A DNA stretch of 64,000 bases from Phaseolus vulgaris (lineage: Eukaryota; Streptophyta; Magnoliopsida; Fabales; Fabaceae). The notes beneath the pieces are model-generated. The model searched no databases. It saw nothing but the letters and a program-made list of their open reading frames with translations, and was not told where the DNA came from. Location of the stretch: NCBI RefSeq assembly GCF_000499845.2, contig NC_023759.2, positions 40,591,172 through 40,655,171 on the forward strand. The letters run 5' to 3'. The position numbers and the translations under genes are program-made. Within the stretch, counting starts at the first letter, position 1, and each line of letters opens with the position of its first letter. Shown in pieces: positions 1 through 11,500 of this stretch.

Positions 1-866
1 ATGTACATATTTAATGTTTTATTGAATGTAGGGTCAATTACCTTCAGTGCACTTTCCCATATAGTATCCTTGTAAGTATCAGGCACAGATGACCAACTTT
101 CAAAACTTATAGGCAACAATATATGATTTGTTGCTAGCTGTCCACAAACTCCAGCAAGCAAACCACATGCTTCTCCAATGGGTTGAAAGATATCATCATA
201 GTTGACAACCACACGTATTCCAATGGGCAAATTATGAGCATCCCTAACCTTGAGCTTCGTTTTCTGAGTAACTCCGTGCTCATCTATAAAGTATAATACA
301 TTAAGGTATCTGCAATGAAAGTAATTAAATGAAAAAGAAAAACACAACAACAAAATTAACATATGTTTACCTATAGTATCAACAAACCAATAGTGGTTTG
401 AATGTCTGCCTTTTTTTGGTGCCACCCTTTCTGCTTCAGATTCTAATGTATGCGGTTGTGCAGATTGAGGGGTATGTGGTTGTGTAGACTCGGATGTATG
501 TGGCAGTGTAGACTCAGATGTATGTGGTAGTGCAGAGTCAGATGTGTGTGGTTGTGCATACTCAGATGTGCCTTCAGGTTGTGCAGATTGTGAGATTGGT
601 GGTTGAGTAGACTCAGTTTGTGGTAGTGCTGCTGATTGAAAAGTAGGTTGTAAATCTCGTGGTTGTGCAGATTTTGAGATTTGTGGTGGTGTATGTCCAG
701 ATGCTTGTGGTAATGGAGATCCAATATGTGGTTGACCAGATTTAGTTATTTGTTGACGTGTAGTTTGAGGCGTGTCATTAGGTTGAACATAGTTCCTCAC
801 AGATGTGTCTGAACTATGTCCACCAATTGCCTTAAGCAAGTTCTTAATCCTCTTAGGCTTAGGCAT
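1..866 (-). CDS. TNPA-like second protein of CACTA element 1, 3'-partial
   Basis: The start codon at 866-864 begins MPKPKRIKN. Exon 1 runs 866 to 371 and ends in a GT donor (gtaaac). The intron ends with tttatag and exon 2 starts at 283, restoring the frame across a split Asp codon to give TI-DEHGVTQKTKLKVRDAHN. The reading frame is open to position 1. Exon 1 is a basic stretch followed by a low-complexity Pro/Gln/Ser/Thr region with an 8-residue repeat. Exon 2 resembles the Ptta/En/Spm plant transposase domain (PF03004 type) found in the second gene of plant CACTA elements. It lies just downstream of the TNP2 gene on the same strand. Family assignment is by recognition, not by a search; the 3' end is unseen. 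Confidence 0.7.
   Translation of the reverse strand, partial: MPKPKRIKNLLKAIGGHSSDTSVRNYVQPNDTPQTTRQQITKSGQPHIGSPLPQASGHTPPQISKSAQPRDLQPTFQSAALPQTESTQPPISQSAQPEGTSEYAQPHTSDSALPHTSESTLPHTSESTQPHTPQSAQPHTLESEAERVAPKKGRHSNHYWFVDTIGKHMLILLLCFSFSFNYFHCRYLNVLYFIDEHGVTQKTKLKVRDAHNLPIGIRVVVNYDDIFQPIGEACGLLAGVCGQLATNHILLPISFESWSSVPDTYKDTIWESALKVIDPTFNKTLNMY
440..570 (-). repeat. 24-bp coding tandem repeat (8-residue PHTSES type)
   Basis: About five imperfect 24-bp units lie in frame in exon 1 of the TNPA-like gene and encode variants of PHTSESTL/PHTSESTQ. The unit length is a multiple of three, so copy number can change without breaking the frame. The region probably acts as a flexible linker. Confidence 0.75.
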
Positions 867-999
867 ATCTGCACATAAAAAGGAAAGAATAAAATACAAA
901 AACAAGATATAACAATGCATATCAAAGTACATAATCAAATAGATGTGCCACTAACAATAACCATACATGTGCAGTTTTATTAACAAACCAAGCTTATTA

Positions 1000-3900
1000 T
1001 TACTCTGACATTGAGTCATTTTCATGAAGTTCGTGATCATTGTTGTCCTCGTTTAATAATTCATCATCTTCATCATCCCTAAACAATGGCAAATGTTCAG
1101 ACTCGCTGAAAAAATGGTTTAAATCTTGTTGTGGACATGGTTCCAGTTCACAAACTTCATTATCTCCTTCTCCCATATCATACAAGTCTCGTGGTTTCAA
1201 GTGGACGACAATTTTCCAATCCTTGTTAACTTCATCATTAACATAATATACCATTTCAGCTTGTGAAGCTTCAATATATGGATCATGCTCCTCACGATCT
1301 CCCATGTGAATTAATCTTGAAAAATTAATAGAAGTAAAACCCCACGGATCCTTTCTAAGCCCCTTATCTCTTGTGGTGTCAGCCCATTTACATTTGAACA
1401 ATGTCACTTTAAAACGACCATAGTAATTAAGCTCAATTATATCTTCTAATTTTCCATAGTATGCCAAATCCGCTTCCCTAATGTTTTGATCAGCCATACT
1501 TGCAACACATGATGTTGATGAAGTTAAGTAAACTCCACTGTTTTGGGTTTTTAACCCATGTTCTCGACTTTCGGTCCTAAACTTGAATCCATTTACATTG
1601 AAGGCAGAAAATCTTCTAGCATGTGGAGTCGGACCTTGAGATAGATACTTAAGATCATTTGACACTGTACTTGAAATGTCTGGGTTATTAATCTACAAAA
1701 ATAAGGATTGAATGTGTGAACATATGTTACAAACTATAATAAAACAATTATAAAAACAGTTTCTACGTACCCTTTGAGGAAACCAATTCATGAAATCCTT
1801 ATTAACAATCCTTTCTATCTCTATATTTGAAATTCTTCTCCCTCTAGACCTCCTTCGCAAATGACTTTTAAATTCCCTAAGAAAATAATCATAACCAATG
1901 TGTTACTAATGATTCCATTAAGGACACATTTTGAATATAATTAAATTTATAGTTGTGTTAACACTCACTGAATGAAAGGGGTAACTTCAGGGCAATTAAA
2001 TAACACATATCGATGTGCTTGAGTTCTTTGCATGGTTGACAACTCAAAAGTTGAAGAGGCACTTACTACTCTACCAATTGGTGGGAAAATGGTACTCAAT
2101 TGTGGCATATTTGTATTACAAGAATCATCCACACGTGAAGGCCTATTACTTCTTGTCTCAACCCCTTCCATATATTCAGAGGTAAAGGTCAGAACCTCTT
2201 CAGCTAGGTATCCTTCGGCAATGGAACCTTCAGGTTGTGCCTTGTTTCGAACATATGATTTTAAATGTCCCAAATACCTATAAAATAATTTTTCAATTAG
2301 GATAATCAAATATGAAGCTTAAAAAAACTTCAAAATCTATGTGTGCCAAAAACATTTACCTTTCTATGGGATACATCCAACGATAATGAACCGGGCCTCC
2401 AAGTTTGGCCTCACCAACTAAGTGACAAGTTAAGTGCACCATAACTGTAAAAAAGGTAGGAGGGAACAACATTTCCATGTGGCAAAGAGTTTCAATGATG
2501 CGGGACTGAAGTTTATCAAGTTCGGTTTGGCTTAAACTTTTGCCACATAATTATCGAAAAAATGAACATAGTTCTACTATCACTCCAGTCACATTGTTTG
2601 GTAAAACATTACGTATGGCAATGGGTTGTAAATGTTCCATAAGAATATGACAATCATGACTCTTGAGGCCAAAAATCTTTCCAGCTTTCAAATCAATACA
2701 CCTTGAAATATTACTCGAGTATCCATCTGGCATTTTCACATCTTTCAGTGTTTGTAAAAACGTTTTTTTCTTTGGTTTTGACAATGAAAACACACTTGGC
2801 CGAAATCTTCCTCTTTCATCTGGCCAAAGTTCATTCCTTGTACCCATTTCTTTAAGTACCTTTCGGGCTTTTAAATTATCTTTTGATTTCTTAGGGTCAT
2901 TGAGTAATGTATACAAAACATTGTCACAAACATTTTTTTCAATATGCATGACATCTAGACAATGGTGTAACAAGTTCGTCTCCCAATAAGGAAGATCAAA
3001 AAATATACTTCTCTTTTTCCATTGTTCTGCTCCAACAACTTCAAGAACATTCTTTCCCCGACCCCTTTTACTTGTATCCGTAGGTTCTAATGGTTTTCCA
3101 AATGTAACATTGATACCCTCAACTTGTTTAAATATGTCTGACCCTGACAAATGTTCTGGTGCTTCCCTTAGTTCAGTTCTTCCGTCAAAAAGAGAACGAC
3201 TCAATCTGAATCTATGTTCTTTATGTAAAAATCGACGGTGTCCCATAAAGCTGTATTTGCCCCTATACAGCAAAGAAGACTCAGTGTCAAAGTTACAAGT
3301 TGGGCAAGCAAGACCAGTGTGCGTGTTCCATCCAGATAAATTGCCTAGGCCAGGGAAGTCACTAATTGTCCACAACAAAGCCGCTCGCAATGTAAACATT
3401 TCTTTTTTCGAATAATCAAAAGTTTGCACTCCATCGAACCAAAGCTCCTTTAATTCTTTTATGAGTGGTTGTAAGTATACATCAATGTCGTTTCCTGTCA
3501 TTTGTTTTCCAGGAATTATCATGGATAGGATAAAAGAGGTTTGCTTCATACACTCCCAAGGAGGACGATTGTATGGGATGAGGACTACTGGCCATATACT
3601 ATAGCTTGTACTCATGGTTCCAAAAGGGTTGAAGCCATCACTAGCTAAGCCCAGTCGTACATTTCGAGGATCATTTGCAAATTCTGGATGTAATACATCA
3701 AATGCTTTCCAAGCCTCGGAATCTCTAGGATGCCTCATCAACCCATCCTGGTTATCCTCTTATGCATGCCATGTCATAGATTCAGTTGTCTTAGAACTCA
3801 TAAACAATCGTTGCAATCTTGACTTCAATGGAAAGTAACGCAAGATCTTTGCATATTGTTTCTTATCTTTATCTTTCCACTTAGACGTTTTGCACCGTTT

Positions 3901-4623
3901 ACATTCTTCTAAGCTTTCATTCTCTTCACCCCAATATAGCATGCAATCTTTTGGACAAGCTGGTATTTTGACATAATTAAGACCAAGTTTGTTAATCACA
4001 TTCTTGGCCTCATAAAATGAGTTAGGAAACTTAGCATGTTCAAATGCGTCTTTTAGCAAGTTTAGAATCATGGTCATTACTTTATCACTCATTCTACACA
4101 TGCATTTGATATGATACAACTTCAACATGAATGATAACTTTGAATACTTGGTACAACCTTCATATAGTGGTTCATTATTGTCCTTCAACAACGCATCAAA
4201 GTTTGTATTTCCTTCACCATGCAACATATCATCTTGTACACCATCATCTTGAGTACCCTCATCAATGTGATCATCGTGGTGCCCCACAAACCCAAATGCA
4301 TCGTTCAACATGTCTTCCATTGGATTATGAGATTCTATGACATCTTCAATGACATGCGCACTTGGAACAACCACAGACTCATTTCCACTTAGTCCTTCAC
4401 CGTGCATATACCAAGTTTGGTAGTTTTGAGGAAAAGTGCTACATGTTAAGTGTTCTTGAACTACATCCCTTGTTTGCCACTTATTGAAACCACACTTTGA
4501 ACACGGACACTTTATGACAAGACCATTAGCATGTCCAAATGCAAATTCCAAAAATTCATTCAAACCATTTGCATATTCAATGGTGTTTCGTGGTTTAGAA
4601 ATCCAACTTTTATCAATTGGCAT
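1000..4623 (-). pseudogene. TNP2-like CACTA transposase, complete exon model with two in-frame stops
   Basis: Four exons join in one frame: 4623-2360, 2277-1969, 1876-1771 and 1692-1000, each with GT-AG borders, 3372 nt in total (1123 residues plus stop). The order is an N-terminal transposase-associated domain (starts MPIDKSWISK, with CPCSKCGFNKW; PF13963 type), then the Transposase_21 core (about residues 290-510, with DPRNVRLGLASDGFNPFG and HHCLDVMHIEKN), then DUF4218 (exons 1-2) and DUF4216 (exon 4). The frame is broken by TAA codons at 3762-3760 (after SMTWHA) and 2550-2548 (after ELCSFFR); coding resumes in the same frame after each. Intact introns and no frameshift suggest recent inactivation. 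Catalysis would be cut-and-paste transposition in the nucleus. I cannot tell whether the stops are read through or are assembly errors. Confidence 0.88.
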
Positions 4624-6929
4624 GACTACAAAACAAAACACCATAACAAAAAATTACTTACATAAATGTGTTAACTACATAAAATAGTTAATCAGAACCT
4701 ACATTTACCAAACTAGCTTTTGGTAAATTTTATGGGTCACACAAACAAAATTTTAATTATACAACCAATCTATACGCTTCAAAACAGATCTGGATGGTTG
4801 AATATAAAGTTAGATCCAAACCAATTTGCAAGTTTGGTTTGGATCAATTGTTGTCTCTATGAATTTCTTAATCATTCTATAAATAATCATTATCAAATAA
4901 CCATTATAAATAACCATTATCATTCTATAAGCTAACACAATGCAATCAAAATTTAAGTACGTGCAGGTCATCTTCAAATTAATGAAACTAAGTCTGTAAA
5001 GGCTAATATATAATAAAAGTTGAAGTAAGACATGAACCCTTGCTTTTTGTAGTTAACCATTCATATAAAAACCGACTCATGCTTAAGTAGAATAAAAATA
5101 AATGGCTAAACCTGTAATAAATTCCTGGGGTTGAACCTGAATTTGCAATATTATCCGGGAACAGTATGGTGTAAGAAATAAAATAGACCTGCAAGAAAAC
5201 AAAAAAAAAATAACACGTTACACATTGAAAAATACATAAAAATAACCTTTAAGATATAATTTTTAAACAATGCAGACATACAAGAACAAGTTGAGATAAT
5301 TCATTTTATAGAGTTCAATGGTGTCAATTGATCCAAATAAAATACTTTTTGTAACGTAAATGTTTTTTTGTTCAATGTTGTTTATTCATCTTATCTAAAG
5401 ACCAAATTTGAAGCTCCAATCCCAATTACGCTGCAGCATCTTATCTAATCCCAATTACGCTGCAAGCCACTTAGTTAGGACCATGCATGGCTTCTCATTT
5501 ATCCTATTGTCCCACTTTCTTAGCTTTTCATCGTGGAAAGCAAGCCACTTAGTTAGGACCATGCATGGCTTCTCATTTGTCCTATTTTCCCACTTTCTTA
5601 GCTTTTCTTCACCCAAATTCTATCTTAAAGGATCCAATCAATAATCCATAACTCACATTCATGTTCCCTTCATGTTCCTATACTGCTTTGGGACCAAACC
5701 CAACACAAAAAAAACCAATGGATCACTGTCACTGTTTAACCAAATTCTCGTGAAGCAACTTATCACATGCACAGAAAAAAAGTCATTGCTTCCAAGTTGT
5801 TTACATCTAGTTTATTCATAAATTTATTTGATGGAGCATTTGATGGGCATATACTTTTATCAAAGCATAAAACTGATTGATTCTTCCACAGGAATATTAC
5901 GGGCCTCTTCCTTTTACCCCGATCATTACCAACCCAAAAACCTACACATATGGTCTAAAGAAACTATTGTTTAAGGTCCCCTCAATACCACAATTCAGCA
6001 CTCATTATGTTACTTGTGCAGTAAAACCAAGTATAATAAAAATGATGGTGGCAGCGTCTAAGAATTTGAATCCAAAGTCGAACCTCCCTTCCACACGCTA
6101 GTTTACTGATATGTAGTGACTTCACATTCTTCATCTTCCATGACCCAGCATGAACCAGCAACGGTTGTTGACATCCAATATACCTTACATGGCCACCTGC
6201 AGGGTTCATTAACAATGTTCCATTCCTTATTTCATCTGCATACCCAACACAAACGCTCTACACCCTTGCTACCATTCTTTCAACCATACTTCCATTTTGT
6301 TTCCATTCTTCTATATTCTACATTCCAGCAGCAGACCACAATTTGATTTGTGTACTTCTACATTCCAACGTATACACACCAACAAATTGAATTATTAAAA
6401 CAGAATTTCTGCAACCAAATTCAAGATCCTTTCTCCATGTAGCTCCCAAGGTGATCGTGCATACCACTTGCTCTGCTCCACACACAAAACCTCATAATTA
6501 AAGCTTCTTGCAAATGCTGCTACCGCCACTCTACCTTGACCTGCACAAACCACACCAGCATTCTTTGTCTAACATCAAGCAACTTCAAACCTCCCTTTTA
6601 CACCTCCAATCGGCTTCTAGCTCCAAGTCTGGCATCAGAGTTACCTGGAAGCCACCTAGCAAACCCGATCACCCTTGGAGCAGCACCTTCAGCCAGCACC
6701 TGCTCTGTTTAACTCTCAAATGAGTGATATGGAAACTCTCAAAGTGAATTAAGAGATCCTTGTGCTGAACAGAACCACAAAATCCAAACCAACGAAGTTA
6801 TTGGTTTCTAAAGAAGAAAAAGATCTCATTGAGAGATAATGAGCATTCCTTCCACCAACGAATCCCAAATCTGCTAACGATTTTAACCTATAACAATTTC
6901 AAACAATACACTCCCAAGACAGAGGTTTA
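4624..6929 (-). other. Upstream region and probable leader intron of CACTA element 1
   Basis: This stretch lies between the transposase start codon and the GC-rich block near the element end. I see no open frame with family resemblance on either strand. It contains two short tandem duplications (5417-5609). In En/Spm elements this position holds the leader exon and introns of the transposase transcript, which is the likely role here. Confidence 0.5.
5417..5609. repeat. Two tandem duplications inside CACTA element 1
   Basis: A 68-bp segment at 5462-5530 recurs at 5540-5609 (78-bp period) with about two differences. Just before it, CAATCCCAATTACGCTGCA (5417-5435) recurs at 5446-5464 with one difference (29-bp period). 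The high identity points to recent slippage or unequal exchange. Confidence 0.85.
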
Positions 6930-7290
6930 GGGTTTCGTGAGCACAGACCTGAAAAACCTGGCGCGAAGGCGGCAATGGCGAACTCAGGGTTTCTAGAAGG
7001 TCAGTGGAACAACCTTGAGCGGTGCGGCAATGGCGGACAGAGGGTTTCGTGAAGCTCGCCTGAGGGTTTCGTGGGTCGTGAAGGTTGCGTTAGCGGAGAA
7101 GGAGAACAGAAAACGGTGCTGGTTTCATGAAGACACTACAAGACGGTTTCCAAAGTGGGAGACAATGTTGGTTTCCAAAGAAGAGGAAGACAAAATGCTG
7201 CTGGTTTCATGAAGACACGAGGGAGAAGAAGTTGGTTTCCAAAGTGGGAGACAAGGCTGGTCCAAAGAGTGGGAGACATGGCTGGTCCAA
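6930..7290 (-). promoter_or_regulatory. GC-rich, repetitive leader block of CACTA element 1
   Basis: This block is clearly richer in G and C than its surroundings and repeats short motifs: CTGGTTTCATGAAGACAC (twice), GGTTTCCAAAG (three times), GTGGGAGACA (four times), GAGGGTTTCGTG-like units. It lies 240-600 bp inside the element terminus and upstream of the minus-strand transposase. In maize Spm the first, untranslated exon is a GC-rich downstream control region that is the target of epigenetic silencing; position and composition fit the same role here. That role is inferred. Forward-strand open frames here look like chance products of the repeats. Confidence 0.45.
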
Positions 7291-7397
7291 AACAAAATTA
7301 ATTTTTAACAAATTTTTTATTTTTTTTTAAATGAAAATAAAGAGGAATGGTATAGGAGGGAAAGCAAACGCGGGAATTTTATTTTGGAGGATAATTA

Positions 7398-7530
7398 TGG
7401 CGGTTAAAAATGCCATATTCTAAAGGATCATTGTGGCGGTTACTAAAATGTCGTATTATACGGCAGATTGTGGCGGTTATTAATAACCGCCATATTAAAA
7501 CCGCCGCATTGTACAAGTTTTTTTGTAGTG
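7398..7530 (-). repeat. Terminal inverted repeat and subterminal GGCGGTT motifs of CACTA element 1
   Basis: The terminus reads CACTACAAAAAAAC inward from 7530. GGCGGTT occurs in forward orientation near 7399, 7434 and 7471 and as AACCGCC near 7485 and 7499. A forward/inverted pair around 7470-7492 can form a hairpin. In En/Spm, such clustered subterminal motifs are the binding sites of the TnpA protein. Confidence 0.85.
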
Positions 7531-10500
7531 TTTCCCTTGCATACCCTCCGTAATAGCATTCCACTTTGATCTTTGTAGACCAGCAAGCTTACAAGTGGCT
7601 TAGCACTTGACCACACCACAAATACTCCAGAGATGCATGTACCTACACCTTTAAAACTGATACTCTTACTCCCTTGCACCATCACACCTAACTTGATAAA
7701 GACTAAAATCATCTCTAAACTTTAGTGTCGTTGCTTTAGGGTCTTAGGTGTTTCTGACGATTTATGGGGAATGCATAACAAAAACACCTTTTCTTCCTAC
7801 ACAAACAAAGAGAACATAACAGCTAAACAAATTATCCATCATGACACCAACCACCACCCTTATAACACCTAAAGCAGACTATGGCGCAACACTGATGCCT
7901 TAGAATTCTGTGGTTGTCCCTAACAGAACCAGACCAAGGTATAGGTTCCAACAGCTGCTAGAACTACATATACTTTCAAAGAGTGCATCAACGCTCCCCA
8001 TACCTCTGCCTTTTAGGATTATGTTTGCAAATCAGATTGGGCTTCACTTTTCCACTACTGGATTGATCAATTACATCAACTAACAGAGCCTCCTAATCAA
8101 ACCCCGCCTCTTAGACAGAGCCATTGAATACTATTGTATCTATGAACAGCATCAAATGTTTCTTCATATGGCACCCAACATTTACAGCCCAACAACACCA
8201 AATGATACACATTTTATGACTCTCAATACAAATAGAGCAGCCACAACTTTTGTTCTATAAAGACTCTACATCTGACTACCACAAACCAGCAGGAGATACC
8301 ACCCCACATCAACATTCAGCAACTCAAAACAACACCTAACTATCTGTCAACAACAGATTCCAGCGCCAGATCATGGTCATCTTCATCTACAACCAGAATA
8401 CCTCTCCAATCAGCATACCTATTCTACTGATATGGCATACACTTATACCAATCAGCACAGCAACAAGCAAACTCCAAACATCTCTTAACCTGTTCCCAAC
8501 TCCCCTCACCTTCATACACAAGACCTCTAAACAAACCACATCCTCAGAATCTTCCTTGACATCACACCCAACTACTTAATACTTTTTATACATATATACG
8601 GGTTAAGTATCCAGTCCACAAAAGAGTAAATGGAAAAATATGCCCTATGCTTCATCCACAACCACGAATTGAGCTGAGCCATCTGAAAAATTTCAACATC
8701 ATCTACTACTCCTTGCTTAAACAGAATAGAGTTTCTCTTATCCTAAATACACTTTATAATAGCAGCCCAAACACCTTTCAGGACTAGATTTTGCTTACCA
8801 CCGGCTTGAGCTATATGGAAACTCACAAAATGGTCCTTTAGGTCGTTGTGTTGAACAAAAAGGATACTTAACCATTTGAGGCATAAGGACCAAACATGTT
8901 GTGCATATTTGCATTCTATGAATAGATGTTGGCATGATTCCTCCTTAGCTTGACACATCACACATACTATTGAATTCATCTGTACACCTCTTCTACTTAG
9001 ACTCTCCCTTGTTGGGATTCTATTTAGACATGCCCTCCAGGATGTTGTCAACAAATTAGGAAACGCTTTAGCTTTCCAAAGATACTCAAAAGCAGCATGA
9101 TGTGTACCTCTGGCTTGTTTAGTTAGGCACTTATATGCTGAATTGACAGAGTAATTCTCCAATTCCTCCACCCCCCACACTCTGATATCATTCGTGTTTT
9201 TCATTACATTAGCCCTTACTATGCATTCAATTATATTTGCTTCCAGCTCAGATTCCCACTCAAATCTATTATGTCTCCACCCTAACCTCCACTTCCAAAC
9301 CGAGCCTTCCCACACCCCTACATCTTCGACCCTTTGCTCCTGGTTTGTCGACAAAGAAAACAGTCTCTGAAGCGAAGATTTAAGGCTTAAGTCACCAATC
9401 CACGCATCCTCCCAGAATCTAACCTTATCTCCTCTACCTAGTTTCCATCGTACCTCTTCATGGAACCATCCATCTCCACCTCTCTCCCTACACACCTTTA
9501 CTAGGTCTCTCCACCACCACGACTGGTTTTTCACTAATATACGGGGGCATTCTAGCTTCGCCCCATACTTTGATTCTAACACCTCCTTCCACTTCCCTTT
9601 CTCTTGAAAGATAAACCACCATTTCCATTTGGCTATAAGGGCAAAGTTGAACTTTTTGATGTCTTTGAACCCCAGCCCTCCCTCATCTTTCGGTTTACAT
9701 AATTCTTCCCAGCTTACCCATGATATCGAACTTTGTCCTTACCCCACCCCCACAGGAACCTCCTTTGGATACTTATAATACTTTTATAAACAGACTCTGG
9801 TGCTTTGAAAACTGACAAATAGAAAAGAGGTATTGCAGTGAATACAAATTTAATTACACATTTCCTTCCTGCCATTGATAAGAACCTCCCCTTCCACACA
9901 CTTAGCCTTGTTCTTATTTTACTTAGCACAAGATCCCAGAACAACTTCTTCCTTGGATTTCCTCCCACTTCAAGACCCAAGCATTTGAACGGTGTTCCCA
10001 TCTGATTGCAGTTCAACAACTTCGAGTAGCAAAGAAGATTATTGCTTTGAAAATTAACCCCTACTAGGTTTGATTTATGAAAGTTTATCTTCAAGCCTGA
10101 GGCTAGCTCGAAGCCCCTAAAGATGGACTTCATGACAACCACATTACTCCATGATTCCTCACAGAAGAAGAGAGTGTCATCTGCAAATTGAAGAAAAGTC
10201 ACATCTACCTCCTTACTTCCAATCTTAACCCCGGACAAGAGTTTAGCTTTCACTGGTTGTCTTACAAGTCCAGCAAGGCCTTCAACCACCACAATGAATA
10301 GAAATGGTGCTAAGGGATCTCCCTGCCTCAACCCTCTTGATGGTTTAAATTCCTCTGTGGGACTCCCGTTGACTAGCACCGATACTGTGGCTAACTCCTT
10401 GCATCCTCTAATCCATTTTATCCATGTGTTATTGAAACCCAACCTACTAAGCATATCATACAAGAAATCCCATCTAACTAAATCATATGCTTTTTCAAAA

Positions 10501-11500
10501 TCTACCTTCAGACACAGACCGCTTTTCCCCTTCCTTCTGATGTCCTCAACCACCTCATTTTCCAAAAGTACACTATCTGCCAGGCCTCTATCCTTTATAA
10601 AAGCTAATTGACTTCCATCTATAATAGCAGGTAACACTTTGTTTATTCTACCAGCCAACACTTTTGATATTACTTTGTAAATGGCACCCACTAACGAGAT
10701 TGGTCTAAACTGATCAAGCTTACAAGGGTCCCTTACTTTAGGCACTAATGTTATGAATGACGCATTACACCCCTTCAGGATAAAGTCTGTTTCATGGAAG
10801 GCCTTCAACGCTGCTATAAAATCAGCTTTAAGGCTATTCCAACTCTTCTTAATGAAGTTAACATTGAACCCGTCCGAGCCTAGGCTTTTTGATCCCTCAC
10901 AGTACCATACAACTTCCTTAACTTCTTCCTCACTAAAGGCCTCAATCAAATGCAAACTTGCTTCTGTTGATAAAGATTTAGACTCAATCGCGTCAAGTCT
11001 AACTCCAAAGTCTTTTGTTGCATTGAATCTGGTTTCAAACAATTTCTTTGCTTCAAGACGGACCGTACTAGGTTCCTCACACCAAATACCTCCAACCTCA
11101 ACACCCTTCACTTCGTTCCTTAGTCTCCTCCACCTTAGAGATGAGTGGAAGAACCTAGAACAAATGTCACCATATTTGAGCTAGTTGGGTCTAGCCTTTT
11201 GCCGGTATAGAGATTCAATCTTTGCATCAGTCTCCCAAAGCCTCCTTACCAGGTCAGTTCTAAGATGCCTTTCACTCTCCACTGGTGATCCGTGGCTATC
11301 TTGGCAGTCAAGGTTCTCAATATCCTGCAAGATGGATTTCTTGATAGAGTTCAGATTCTCAAAATCTTCCCTATTCCAAGTTTTTAAGTTCGCTTTCAAA
11401 AGTTTGAACTTTTCCTTGAGCCCCTTTATAACATTTCCTTGGCCCACATAGGATTTCCACTTCTCCTCCAGTGACGGGTCCTTCTCTCTACGCAGTCATC
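7531..11500 (-). mobile_element. L1-type LINE, 5'-truncated, with its 3' tail cut by CACTA element 1
   Basis: The minus strand encodes the reverse transcriptase and C-terminal parts of a plant LINE ORF2 (about 11495 to 8640), followed by about 1.1 kb of non-coding 3' tail that runs to 7531, where the CACTA terminus starts. The endonuclease domain and ORF1 are missing at the right end near 11500, which is the usual outcome of incomplete target-primed reverse transcription. The poly(A) end must lie beyond the CACTA element, outside the window. No target-site duplication can be tested for that reason. Confidence 0.88.
8640..11495 (-). pseudogene. LINE ORF2 remnant: reverse transcriptase and zf-RVT region
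   Basis: Read on the minus strand, the frame covers the linker after the endonuclease (from DPSLEEKW), the reverse transcriptase (with KVDFEKAYD, GLRQGDPLAPFLF and the catalytic QFADDTLFF around 10210-10170), and the zf-RVT-like C-terminal region (about 9300-8760, with Cys/His-spaced CVMCQAKEESCQHLFIEC). It is broken by a TAG at about 11180 (RQKARPN-stop-LKYGD), a one-base frameshift near 9725, and a TAG at 8743 (KCI-stop-DKRNS). Two of these stops replace what is normally Trp. The product would have copied the element RNA at the target site; this copy cannot. Confidence 0.88.

Larger units (their letters stand above)
1..7530 (-). mobile_element. CACTA (En/Spm) DNA transposon, partial, left end outside the window
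   Basis: The right boundary is a terminal inverted repeat that reads CACTACAAAAAAAC on the minus strand, starting at 7530. Inside it lie subterminal GGCGGTT motifs, a GC-rich leader, a TNP2-type transposase gene (4623 to 1000) and a second TNPA-like gene (866 to beyond position 1), all on the minus strand. This gene order is that of plant En/Spm elements. The other terminus is not in the window, so total length and target-site duplication cannot be confirmed; the three bases just outside (7531-7533) are TTT. The element interrupts the 3' tail of a LINE. Two stop codons in the transposase suggest it is no longer autonomous. Confidence 0.9.
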
